DNA of 9,606 nt from the NCBI GenBank assembly GCA_964409235.1, contig CAYPCN010000034.1:1-9606 (forward strand). Direction: 5' to 3'. Both the position numbers and the translations under genes were made by a program. Below, in pieces: positions 1 through 6,777 of the stretch; position 1 is the stretch's first letter; each line of letters starts with the position of its first letter. This DNA is from CAINFV01 sp964409235. Lineage in GTDB: Bacteria; Chlamydiota; Chlamydiia; Chlamydiales; FEN-1388. A model generated the notes under the pieces. That model was not told where the DNA came from. It made no database searches and saw only the letters and a list, made by a program, of their open reading frames with translations.

Positions 1-63
1 TCCACATAGAACGGCTTCATGTGCATCTCCTTATCGGAGAAAAGAATGGAGCCGATCGTGCCA
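1..63. repeat. Direct repeat, left copy (partner 3896-3958)
   Basis: Bases 1-63 are identical to 3896-3958 except at position 56 (T here, G in the partner). The two sequences diverge sharply from base 64 onward. The repeat starts at the window edge, so its full length may be greater. The copies lie in the same orientation, 3895 bp apart, and bracket the whole HECT gene plus the 3' part of the intact DUF1207 gene. Confidence 0.9.
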
Positions 64-101
64 ATGCCTCCGCAGCCGACCCTTTCTTCATCTGGTACTG
101 C
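1..101 (-). pseudogene. Truncated duplicate of a DUF1207 gene (fragment, continues past left edge)
   Basis: Bases 1-63 match bases 3896-3958, inside the intact DUF1207 gene, with a single mismatch at 56/3951. Read on the minus strand in the frame of the intact gene, the match encodes GTIGSILFSDKEMHMKPFYV, equivalent to residues 282-301 of the intact protein with one Leu-to-Ile change. Upstream of the match (64-101 on the plus strand) the frame stays open for about 13 unrelated codons and then meets an in-frame TGA at 102-104, with no ATG start. The fragment therefore lacks at least the first 281 residues, including the signal peptide and the conserved GVWLP and HISSHIGDE segments. How far it continues to the left cannot be seen. 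It is probably a non-functional remnant of a duplication, and it flanks the HECT gene. Confidence 0.7.
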
Positions 102-208
102 TCAGCTGCAAAAGCCTAGTCTGCAAACAAGTACTGCTCCTGAAGAAACACGGAAAAGAGCCGCGTGTGCTACGTATCTTGTTTTGAACCAAATGTTGAG
201 TCGAAATC

Positions 209-237
209 TTGTCAGAATACTCCCTCATTGGTATATG
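209..237 (+). promoter_or_regulatory. Predicted sigma70-type promoter of the HECT gene
   Basis: A TTGTCA hexamer at 209-214 (5 of 6 to the -35 consensus) is followed by a 17-base spacer and TATATG at 232-237 (4 of 6 to the -10 consensus). Transcription would start near 244. That leaves a short leader that includes the Shine-Dalgarno AGGAG at 252-256 in front of the GTG start at 263. The element is called from consensus and spacing alone. Confidence 0.5.
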
Positions 238-262
238 CAGGACAATAGAATAGGAGCGCTGT

Positions 263-661
263 GTGTACATGACTAATCCTGCAGATTTTTCATCCTTCGA
301 TCCAAGATGCCACTTACTTCGGGTTGATAAAGATAACAAAGTGCGTATAGAGAACCGAGGGATTAAAGCATTTTTTTCTAGGATATGGAGGATTGTCAAA
401 GGGGAAAGCAAACTTGCAGACTACAAGATCGAGAACGTCTTCCGGGTTTTATCAGAGAATCCGGAGTATGAGTCTGTTCGGCAAAACGTCATGGAGAAAT
501 TGCGGGGTAGACTGACAGAGAAATATCCAGGCGGTGTTCCAGGGGCAAGTAAGTGGACAGGGATACTAAAACAATTCAATGCGCTACGTCTCCCAAAACA
601 CACCACGTTAGTCCCGGTTTCAAGTCCCCCCCCCCCCCGCAGAGCCCAGCTCAGCCGTTAG
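263..661 (+). CDS. N-terminal part of HECT-family protein, cut off by poly-C frameshift
   Basis: This 132-codon frame is probably the true 5' end of the HECT gene. The GTG at 263 is preferred because AGGAG (252-256) sits six bases upstream of it; the in-frame ATG at 269 would be 12 bases away. Residues 1-121 have ordinary protein composition, with a basic, aromatic segment around residues 32-50 (RGIKAFFSRIWRIVKG) followed by amphipathic helices. No family was recognised. At S121 the frame enters 13 consecutive C's, reads four prolines, then runs through RRAQLSR to a TAG at 659-661. A tract of 14 C's (or 11) would instead continue into the downstream HECT frame and its proline-rich linker, giving about 1075 residues. 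As sequenced, the product is a short orphan peptide. The N-terminus might carry a secretion signal, but none can be shown by eye. Confidence 0.6.
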   Translation: MYMTNPADFSSFDPRCHLLRVDKDNKVRIENRGIKAFFSRIWRIVKGESKLADYKIENVFRVLSENPEYESVRQNVMEKLRGRLTEKYPGGVPGASKWTGILKQFNALRLPKHTTLVPVSSPPPPRRAQLSR

Positions 662-3489
662 AACAACCAGCCCCGCCACCTCCAGGTGAAGATGCACAAC
701 CCATATCTGGCGCGTGGGACTCAGTTTCAGACTATGCGCATGATGAGACGACTCTTGTTTTTATGCATGAAGAACAGACATACCTTGCTCATTACGATAC
801 AACTACCAACCGTTTGGTCCTTGCTGTATGGGATGAGAGCGAGCGCTTTAACACAATAAAGCGACACGAGAAGTGTACACAGATCGCAATGTCTGATGGT
901 GCACTGACAGTAGCACAACAAGGCAGTTCTTCGTCTATAAATTTGGGTCTTGCTCATAGACTTTTAACGAGTGCTAAGAAGGCCGTTGACAGCGCACGTA
1001 GCCCAGATTATTCAAATCTTAATTTGGATCAATCTCTACTCAAGGAGCTGTCCCAAGAGAGGGGTGAACGATTTATTACTGTTGATGGGGTTGAGTATGC
1101 AGTATGGAGCCGAGATAACAAAAACGGCACGTTTACTGTCAGTATTCAAACAAGCAGTCAGTATCGCAATACCCAGAGGGAGGGCAAGATTGGGTTTACA
1201 GTTGATGGAAATGGAGAAATACAGTCCATATTTATCAACAATGTTCCGGTTAACAAAATACCAGACGACCGCAAGGAGCTTCCGAAGAAAGTGTTCTCAT
1301 CGGCAGCCCGTATGTATCAATGGACAAAAATTGAAGAATGGACAAGGGGTAAATCGGATCAAACGAGCGGATTTCAGTTTTGTCATGACAATAGATATTG
1401 GATTGCTCGGTATACTCCTGACACTCAGACATTGTCGTTAGCCCCATGGGAAGGTCCTAGGTCGTGGAATACGCTATTTATACAAGACCGTCGCGCAAGT
1501 GTTAGAATGGACACAACAACAGGTTCATTGGTTCTTGAGGGTCGAGGCGATCCAGAATTGGTTACGGAAGACAGTGTCCCTCAACTTCTTGAGGCGGCAT
1601 CTCATGTTGCCAGTATGATGACTCATCCACCGGCTGTTGATGCTATGGGAGTACCTAGTGAGGATTTGACAACATTGCGAGCAGCGGCTCAGAAGATTAA
1701 AGATCGATATCTCCTTCGGGAGCCAGGAAAGTCGAGCGACCCAGAATGGATTCAAATCAATGAAAAATTATATGCAGTATGGGTGAAAATTCTTCCTGGT
1801 GGAAAATTTGCAGTCAATGTTCAAGACTCTAAGTTGTATAATGCAGGAGATCTAAAAAACAAAATCGGTCTTACTATCAACGATGCAGGAATAATTGAAT
1901 CTATTTACATAAATAGTCTGCCAGAATCGAAGATCCCTGACGAACAACTGCCGCTTATAAAAGATTGTTTTATGGCTCTTCTTCAAGCGACAACGAAGTT
2001 TGCACCAGGTCCCCCTCATGAAGGGAATCAAGCAAGCATACGTGTTGAAGCTCTCCTAAGAAGCCCAGAGCGCATTCCTTTTTATCATCTACAAGAAATG
2101 GGAATACACATTAGTAACTGGATTCGCAACACAGGAGCCCACCCCACACTTAAGGTAACTTTTGTGGCTGATGACCTCTCTCTAATGCCAGGAATAGATG
2201 CAGGAGGACTTTCCCGAGCTTATCTTGACAAACTTTTCTCAGGGATTTCTAGAAATGCGTGTCTCAGGCTTTTTTCGACCGACACAAGTAAGGAAGCAGT
2301 ACAATTAGTTCCTGTAGAAAGACATAAGAGCGAATATGAAGCTATAGGGAAGATTTTTGCTGTTTGCTGGAGTTCGAGACATGGAGCGGGTGTCTGGGAT
2401 AGAACCCTTTTAACTGGATTGCATTTTTCACCAGATCTTTTTAAAATAATTTTTTCATTGTCATGGGAGGAATGTCAAAGACCTTTTGTGGATCAGACAA
2501 GAGTCCGTTTACAAGATACTATCTTGGCATCCGGTATTGGACAAAGTAATCCATATTTCGCCGCTCTTTCTATTTGTAAACAGGAACAATGCATTGCAAC
2601 TCTTTTAGCAAAAAAAGAAGTTATCGATCTAGATGGGTTTTCAAGAATGCAAGAAGAGATCAAAAATCTACGCCTAGTGGTTCGCACTCAGAGCGGTCAA
2701 GAACAGATTACAACACAGAGCAAAATTGATAGTTTGCAAGAGACTTTGAATCGGTCAAAACAAATATTTGGAATGTGTTCTTTAGTCCAGGGCCTGGAAA
2801 ATTCGATGTTTGCGGACAAGGATGATTCCGATATCTATTCTGAAGTAGTAGCGGCTATTCGGAAAGAGCCTTCAGCTCGTACTCAAAAAGAGAGCGCTCT
2901 CTTGCAGGCGCTTACACAAAAGACAATGGAATTGGCAAACGATCCCGACTTCGTTGACAAAATAATGAAAGAACAAGGTCTTGACATAGAAGCCGTACGA
3001 CATATTGCTCTGGGCATGCAAGCTGCGATCATTCCTAGACAGTATCAAACGAAAGAGACGGCGTGGCAGGCTGTACGGAGCACCCAGCCTCAAGTGTTCA
3101 GTAATAAAGTGCAAGGCTCTTTGACACCTCAGCAAATTGCAGATAGCATTCGGCCTGCGCAAGGAGAAATAGAAGATGCAACTTTTCAGCAATATAAAAC
3201 GTGGCTTCAGACTTGGATTACAGGACAAGCTACTGAAGAAGAAGCTCGACAATTTGTTATGTGGGCAACAGGAACAACAGGCTTGTCAAGTACAGGAATC
3301 TTGCTACACATGAACAGGCGTCACGGACAATTAAGTCCATATCCAAATGCGCATACATGTTCCAACACAGTAGATATCTCTCTTCCAGGTTCTGTTCATG
3401 CAACTCAGAGAGAACAATACGAGACACAAGAAGGATTTATTGCATTCGTCAAAGAAGCGATGCGGCATGTAAGTTTTTCGAATGCTTAA
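553..3489 (+). CDS. HECT-domain E3 ubiquitin ligase-like protein with duplicated N-terminal modules
   Basis: The predicted role is ubiquitin transfer to host proteins through a cysteine thioester, which is the known HECT mechanism. Residues 25-50 are a proline-rich linker encoded by and after the poly-C tract. Residues about 55-257 and 258-478 are two copies of an unrecognised module. The HECT domain spans about 515-975. TFVADD...GIDAGGLSRAYLDKLF (536-562) matches the start of the N-lobe. The GMQAAIIP and LTPQQIADSI segments (821-866) resemble the central part. The C-lobe has EEARQFVMWATGTTGL (896-911) and PNAHTCSNTVDISLP (931-945), with catalytic Cys936. The Phe that usually follows the Cys is Ser here. 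The domain is about 100 residues longer than usual, with a probable coiled coil at 697-735. This frame opens at GTG 553, which has AGGGG (541-545) seven bases upstream, but its first 23 codons look non-natural. The likelier start is GTG 263, reached when the poly-C tract is in frame. No E2-binding residue was verified. Confidence 0.85.
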   Translation: MDRDTKTIQCATSPKTHHVSPGFKSPPPPQSPAQPLEQPAPPPPGEDAQPISGAWDSVSDYAHDETTLVFMHEEQTYLAHYDTTTNRLVLAVWDESERFNTIKRHEKCTQIAMSDGALTVAQQGSSSSINLGLAHRLLTSAKKAVDSARSPDYSNLNLDQSLLKELSQERGERFITVDGVEYAVWSRDNKNGTFTVSIQTSSQYRNTQREGKIGFTVDGNGEIQSIFINNVPVNKIPDDRKELPKKVFSSAARMYQWTKIEEWTRGKSDQTSGFQFCHDNRYWIARYTPDTQTLSLAPWEGPRSWNTLFIQDRRASVRMDTTTGSLVLEGRGDPELVTEDSVPQLLEAASHVASMMTHPPAVDAMGVPSEDLTTLRAAAQKIKDRYLLREPGKSSDPEWIQINEKLYAVWVKILPGGKFAVNVQDSKLYNAGDLKNKIGLTINDAGIIESIYINSLPESKIPDEQLPLIKDCFMALLQATTKFAPGPPHEGNQASIRVEALLRSPERIPFYHLQEMGIHISNWIRNTGAHPTLKVTFVADDLSLMPGIDAGGLSRAYLDKLFSGISRNACLRLFSTDTSKEAVQLVPVERHKSEYEAIGKIFAVCWSSRHGAGVWDRTLLTGLHFSPDLFKIIFSLSWEECQRPFVDQTRVRLQDTILASGIGQSNPYFAALSICKQEQCIATLLAKKEVIDLDGFSRMQEEIKNLRLVVRTQSGQEQITTQSKIDSLQETLNRSKQIFGMCSLVQGLENSMFADKDDSDIYSEVVAAIRKEPSARTQKESALLQALTQKTMELANDPDFVDKIMKEQGLDIEAVRHIALGMQAAIIPRQYQTKETAWQAVRSTQPQVFSNKVQGSLTPQQIADSIRPAQGEIEDATFQQYKTWLQTWITGQATEEEARQFVMWATGTTGLSSTGILLHMNRRHGQLSPYPNAHTCSNTVDISLPGSVHATQREQYETQEGFIAFVKEAMRHVSFSNA
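626..638 (+). repeat. Poly-C tract of 13, candidate phase-variation switch
   Basis: Thirteen consecutive C's lie where the upstream frame (start 263) and the HECT frame (553-3489) overlap, within a proline-rich linker. With 13 C's the upstream frame ends 21 bases after the last C. With 14 or 11 it joins the HECT frame. Homopolymeric C or G tracts of this length are classic slipped-strand phase-variation sites, including in chlamydial pmp genes. Homopolymers are also prone to length miscalls, so the ON or OFF state shown is uncertain while the tract itself is plain. Confidence 0.85.
715..1323 (+). repeat. Internal protein repeat, unit 1 of the HECT protein
   Basis: Residues about 55-257 of the long frame align with residues about 258-478. 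Two sub-blocks repeat in the same order. The first has a YxAxYxxxTxxLxLAxW core (LAHYDTTTNRLVLAVW). The second has YAVW, then KIGFTVDGNGEIQSIFIN and KIPDD. The similarity is at protein level, and the DNA copies have drifted well apart, so the duplication is old. Confidence 0.7.
1324..1986 (+). repeat. Internal protein repeat, unit 2 of the HECT protein
   Basis: This is the second copy of the module. IARYTPDTQTLSLAPW corresponds to LAHYDTTTNRLVLAVW of unit 1. KLYAVW, KIGLTINDAGIIESIYIN and KIPDE correspond to EYAVW, KIGFTVDGNGEIQSIFIN and KIPDD. The linker between sub-blocks is about 20 residues longer than in unit 1. The fold is unrecognised; the short alternating segments suggest beta structure and a possible substrate-binding role. 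Confidence 0.7.
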
Positions 3490-3630
3490 TCCAATTTCGG
3501 GATTTTCTCTCTGAGGTGATGCCATTCAACAGTAGACTTCTTTCGAAACTTCGGGGAACGAGAAAATAGAAGATTTTCAGCTTTTCGCCATTTAAAGATA
3601 CGAAAGGACAGAGAGCAGCCCCCATACCTT

Positions 3631-4800
3631 CTAAAATCCGTAGGTCATGCGGATCCCAACGAATTTCGTTCTTTGCCGCGAGAACTGCCCCTCTGTGGAA
3701 AACCCTTGGTGATATTCGAGAAAGAGGCGCACCTTTCTCCCGATGCCGTGGATCTTTCCCCACTCATAGCCAAGAGCGTACGTGGTGTCAAGAGCGAAAT
3801 GGACGTCCTGCCAATTTGTCATGTGCACCGCGAGGAATGGCTGCCCAAACAGCTGTTTGAAGTCTGTTCTTGGTCCCCTTGCTTCAAATCCGTACTCCAC
3901 ATAGAACGGCTTCATGTGCATCTCCTTATCGGAGAAAAGAATGGAGCCGAGCGTGCCATACAGCCGTAGATGTGGATTAAACGAATAATCTCCGGAGAAA
4001 TCAAGCGCCTCAAAACTCTTGTTTTTCCTGCGAAAATGTTTGTGGGAGCACAAATACTCGTCACCAATATGCGACGAGATATGATACAGCCTCAAACGGT
4101 ACGCCCATGGGCCTTTGGCGTATGTCAGAGGTATCCCAGCGTAGTAATCTGCATTGATTATAGGAAAGGTATGTTCTCTGAGATTAAACACGGCAAAGGC
4201 GGCCGCTTCAATCTCGAGCTGCAGATCTCCTCCCTTCAAATTAACCCATCGATAAATGGGGAATTGCGCTCCTATGGCAAAATCCGTCGAAACAGAGCCT
4301 CCTATCCTATCGTGAGACCGCAGTCCAAACGAAAAACAGGGCTGTCGAGGATTGGCGATTTCAGTAGGGAACAACGCTGTGGACTGAGGAAGCCATACAC
4401 CATGCCATTGATGACGATGCTTTTTTGCCCCGCTCGTTTGATCGCCTGGCTGATATGAGGGGTTTGTATCGTAGACAGAACGTTTCGTCAGATCCCGGAC
4501 AAAAGAGACAATTTCTTGCGATCGTTTCGGATCCACCGGCAAATGGAAGAGGAGGACATCTCCTTTTTGCACGGTGACCATGACGGCGCTATCTGGATAT
4601 TTTGTGTCGAGGACCCCTTGGATATAGGCCTCCATATAGCTGTCAGAGCTGCTCTTCGTCGAAATAGCCGGATCTGACATGGCCAAGCGGCAATCTTCTG
4701 GAATTTCAAGGGCTTTGATGTTCTCGGATTCTCCAAAAAAAATACCCGCCGCTGCTACTGTCAGCAAAGGAAGCATTGCAAACCATCGAAGCGTATTCAT
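3631..4800 (-). CDS. DUF1207 family protein, predicted outer-membrane-associated
   Basis: The 389-residue product begins with a Sec-type signal peptide: a basic MNTLR, a hydrophobic stretch to about residue 22, and probable cleavage shortly after. The DUF1207 family is recognised by GVWLPQSTALFP (134-145), the following ANPRQP (149-154), and RLYHISSHIGDEYL (237-250). Alternating strands and the C-terminal aromatic residue (MTYGF) suggest an outer-membrane beta-barrel. The molecular function is unknown. The ATG at 4800 was chosen because it starts the signal peptide and has AGGGTGG eight bases upstream; a TTG at 4842 would add 14 unlikely residues. The gene converges on the HECT gene with a 141-base gap and faces away from thpR. 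A fragment of a second copy lies at the left edge of the window. Confidence 0.85.
   Translation of the reverse strand: MNTLRWFAMLPLLTVAAAGIFFGESENIKALEIPEDCRLAMSDPAISTKSSSDSYMEAYIQGVLDTKYPDSAVMVTVQKGDVLLFHLPVDPKRSQEIVSFVRDLTKRSVYDTNPSYQPGDQTSGAKKHRHQWHGVWLPQSTALFPTEIANPRQPCFSFGLRSHDRIGGSVSTDFAIGAQFPIYRWVNLKGGDLQLEIEAAAFAVFNLREHTFPIINADYYAGIPLTYAKGPWAYRLRLYHISSHIGDEYLCSHKHFRRKNKSFEALDFSGDYSFNPHLRLYGTLGSILFSDKEMHMKPFYVEYGFEARGPRTDFKQLFGQPFLAVHMTNWQDVHFALDTTYALGYEWGKIHGIGRKVRLFLEYHQGFSTEGQFSRQRTKFVGIRMTYGF
3896..3958. repeat. Direct repeat, right copy (partner 1-63)
   Basis: This segment lies inside the intact DUF1207 gene and encodes about residues 282-302 of that protein. It matches the left edge of the window at 62 of 63 positions. 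Because the reading frame here is continuous with the rest of the gene, this copy is the probable parent and the left one the derived fragment. Confidence 0.9.
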
Positions 4801-4960
4801 CGTCGACACCACCCTGAGTACACGTACGTTTTCAAAGCTCAACTCTATACTTGATCGAATATTTTTTGAGGATCGAGAAGACGTTTTTGGTATATTGGCT
4901 CAGAAGAGCGATCAGTAGACGAAATGTCTGTATATGTCGTCATATTTTTTGGAGAAGAAT

Positions 4961-5524
4961 ATGAGAGCTTTTCTCTCATGCCCTCTATCGGATGCTCTTT
5001 GCGCCTATCTTACGACGCGTATTCCCCTTCTCCCACATGCGACATTTACTGTTCCCTCGCAGTTTGACCTAACGATGAAATTTTTGGGGAATGTTTCCGA
5101 GGCAACGCTCTTTGAGCTGCGCGAGCGACTGTTGTTTACTTCCTTCCGCCCTTTTGAAGCGCGCTTGAGCCATCTCGGAGTCTTTTCAGAGCGAATGATA
5201 CGAGTGGTATGGATAGGAGTAGAACCAATCGAGCGCTTTTCCGAACTCCACGCTCTGATCGAAGCACGATTGGCTCCTCTTTTCCCTCACGATGATCGAT
5301 TCTTGCCCCATATCACCTTGGCGCGCGTTACAGCAGTACAGGACAAACGCGCGTTTCGTGCGCATCTCAGCCAAATTCCTCTCAAGCCGATGTCGTTTCT
5401 CGTTGATCGCCTATCCCTGATCAAAAGTGAGCTGACCTCTACTGGTGCCGTCCACACGCCGATATTGGATATTCCAGCCGTGGCTCGTCACCAGAGGGGA
5501 GCGTCTATGTCCTCGGGGGATTGA
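4961..5524 (+). CDS. thpR: RNA 2',3'-cyclic phosphodiesterase (2'-5' RNA ligase/ThpR family)
   Basis: The 187-residue product is normal length for the 2H phosphoesterase family, which hydrolyses 2',3'-cyclic phosphate ends of RNA and can reversibly join 2'-5' linkages. The N-terminus MRAFLSCPLS fits the usual MRLFxAxPL opening. The ATG at 4961 has GGAGAAG (4951-4957) just upstream; an earlier frame opening at 4934 lacks both. The second catalytic motif is intact (FLPHITLAR, His117 and Thr119). The first, normally HxTxKFLG, reads FDLTMKFLG, with Asp36 where the catalytic His belongs; the codon is GAC at 5066-5068. A TATATT at 4891-4896 could be a -10 box. The gene converges on the aldo/keto reductase with a 58-base gap. 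Family assignment is firm. Cyclic phosphodiesterase activity is doubtful without the first His. Confidence 0.85.
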   Translation: MRAFLSCPLSDALCAYLTTRIPLLPHATFTVPSQFDLTMKFLGNVSEATLFELRERLLFTSFRPFEARLSHLGVFSERMIRVVWIGVEPIERFSELHALIEARLAPLFPHDDRFLPHITLARVTAVQDKRAFRAHLSQIPLKPMSFLVDRLSLIKSELTSTGAVHTPILDIPAVARHQRGASMSSGD

Positions 5525-5582
5525 CGCCGAAAACAAGGCCAACGCCCATCATCTGCCGATGCTCGTGTCCCGCTTCTTCGGT

Positions 5583-6578
5583 TCACGCTTCTCTAATCGC
5601 CACCTTATTCAGCACAGCAAGTACCTGCTGGCGTTCTGCGTGTGTAAGCGCAAGCTCGGCAGCTTTGGCATTTTCAAGCGCTTGCTCTCTTGTGCGTGCG
5701 CCGACAATGGCCGACGTGATGCCAGGCATGTGAATCGTACAATTCAGGATGATCTGGGCGAACGTAGCATGATGGCGTTCGGCAAGAGGGCGGATTTCCT
5801 CAAGGGCGTCAAGAACGCACTGTCTGTTTTCTTTGGAGAATATCTCAAGCTCACGGCGATGGTCTCCTTTTGGGAACTCTCTATCAACGCTTACCTTTCC
5901 GGTGAGCAGTCCTCTTTCTAGGGGAGAATAGGCTAAAACAGCGATCTGATTGCGTTGGCAAAAGGGGAGGAGATCCTTTTCTATCTCCCGTCTCATGAGG
6001 CTATAAGGGGGTTGAATGCTGTCTACATGGCGTATGGCATGACACCGTTTCAGCTCGTCTAAACTATAGTTGCTCACCCCTATCGCTCGTACCTTCCCCT
6101 CATGCTGTAGCTGCACCATGGCATTCCACGACTCTTCGAACGGCGTTGTCGTATCCGGCCAGTGAAGTTGATACAGGTCGATGACGTCAACGCCAAGGCG
6201 CCTCAGGCTCTGCTCACACTCATGGATGATGCTCGCCGGCCTTGAATTTCTCCGTATCTCCACCTCTTTGCCATGCATATCTGTGTATGTCCATGGCTCA
6301 GAGCCTTCGTTCGAATCCCATCGCAATCCACATTTTGTCGCAATGATGACCCCGTCTCTTCGTCCCTTGATCGCTTTGCCCACGATCTTCTCGCTCAATC
6401 CAAATCCATAGATAGCTGCCGTGTCGATCGTTGTGATCCCTGCGTCAATACTGGCACGAATAGCCTCCATCGCTTTTCGCTCATCAGTGCCTCCCCACAT
6501 CCACCCTCCGATCGCCCAGGTACCTAGGGTGATGGGAGAGACGTAGAGATGAGAACTCCCTAGTTGCCGATGCTCCAT
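5583..6578 (-). CDS. Aldo/keto reductase
   Basis: The 331-residue cytosolic TIM-barrel oxidoreductase belongs to the family that reduces aldehydes and ketones with NADPH. The catalytic tetrad is visible: Asp52 and Tyr57 (DTAAIYG), Lys82 (ATKCG) and His139 (QLHWPD). GVSNYSLDEL (167-176) is the conserved strand-and-helix segment after the active site. IVGARTREQALEN (about 295-307) is the usual nucleotide-phosphate-binding region. The ATG at 6578 has a strong Shine-Dalgarno, AAAGGAG, on the minus strand. The overall pattern, including GTWAIGGWMWGG near the N-terminus, resembles YajO/Tas-like bacterial aldo/keto reductases, but the substrate cannot be inferred. It is divergent from the ferritin gene across a 199-base gap and convergent with thpR. 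Confidence 0.93.
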   Translation of the reverse strand: MEHRQLGSSHLYVSPITLGTWAIGGWMWGGTDERKAMEAIRASIDAGITTIDTAAIYGFGLSEKIVGKAIKGRRDGVIIATKCGLRWDSNEGSEPWTYTDMHGKEVEIRRNSRPASIIHECEQSLRRLGVDVIDLYQLHWPDTTTPFEESWNAMVQLQHEGKVRAIGVSNYSLDELKRCHAIRHVDSIQPPYSLMRREIEKDLLPFCQRNQIAVLAYSPLERGLLTGKVSVDREFPKGDHRRELEIFSKENRQCVLDALEEIRPLAERHHATFAQIILNCTIHMPGITSAIVGARTREQALENAKAAELALTHAERQQVLAVLNKVAIREA

Positions 6579-6777
6579 ACAGATCTGCTCCTTTTTTCAA
6601 CCTCAATAAAACAGTTGGTGTATTTCGTAAAGAGTTCTCGCTAGATTGTCAGGATCAATGTGTCCACCTGCTGATCGGCAAATTAGTAATGGAACATGTA
6701 CTCCAGATCTTGCTAACCTCTTTGGCAATGTGGTAGAAGTCGAGAGAATACCAATCTGTCAATAGAGGAGAACTTCG
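6579..6777. promoter_or_regulatory. Divergent intergenic region between aldo/keto reductase and ferritin genes
   Basis: The gap must hold promoters for both divergent genes. The plus-strand Shine-Dalgarno AGAGGAG (6764-6770) and the minus-strand AAAGGAG near 6590 are clear. A weak plus-strand promoter could be TTGCTA (6710-6715), 18 bases, TAGAAG (6734-6739), with 4 of 6 matches at each box. No inverted repeat typical of a Fur, PerR or OxyR operator stood out. Confidence 0.3.

Noticed and set aside
19..411. Overlapping small open frames on both strands (plus 19-276, minus 88-411)
   Set aside because: Neither resembles a protein family, both overlap the duplicated DUF1207 fragment or the HECT promoter and 5' frame, and neither has a convincing ribosome-binding site.
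3490..3630. Possible bidirectional terminator between the convergent HECT and DUF1207 genes (GAAAAT / ATTTTC near 3562-3577)
   Set aside because: The stem is short, A/T-only in its core and lacks a T-run, so it is not strong enough to call.
4199..4228. NotI, XhoI, PstI and BglII recognition sites in close succession, looking like a cloning polylinker
   Set aside because: The stretch is in frame inside the DUF1207 gene and encodes ordinary protein (DLQLEIEAAAF) continuous with conserved sequence on both sides, so the cluster is chance.
3970..4458. 162-codon plus-strand open frame
   Set aside because: It is antisense to the well-supported DUF1207 gene, shows no recognisable motif and is best explained as a shadow.
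6579..6777. Riboswitch or metal-regulator operator ahead of the ferritin gene
   Set aside because: No conserved aptamer-like structure and no Fur-, PerR- or OxyR-like inverted repeat could be seen by eye.
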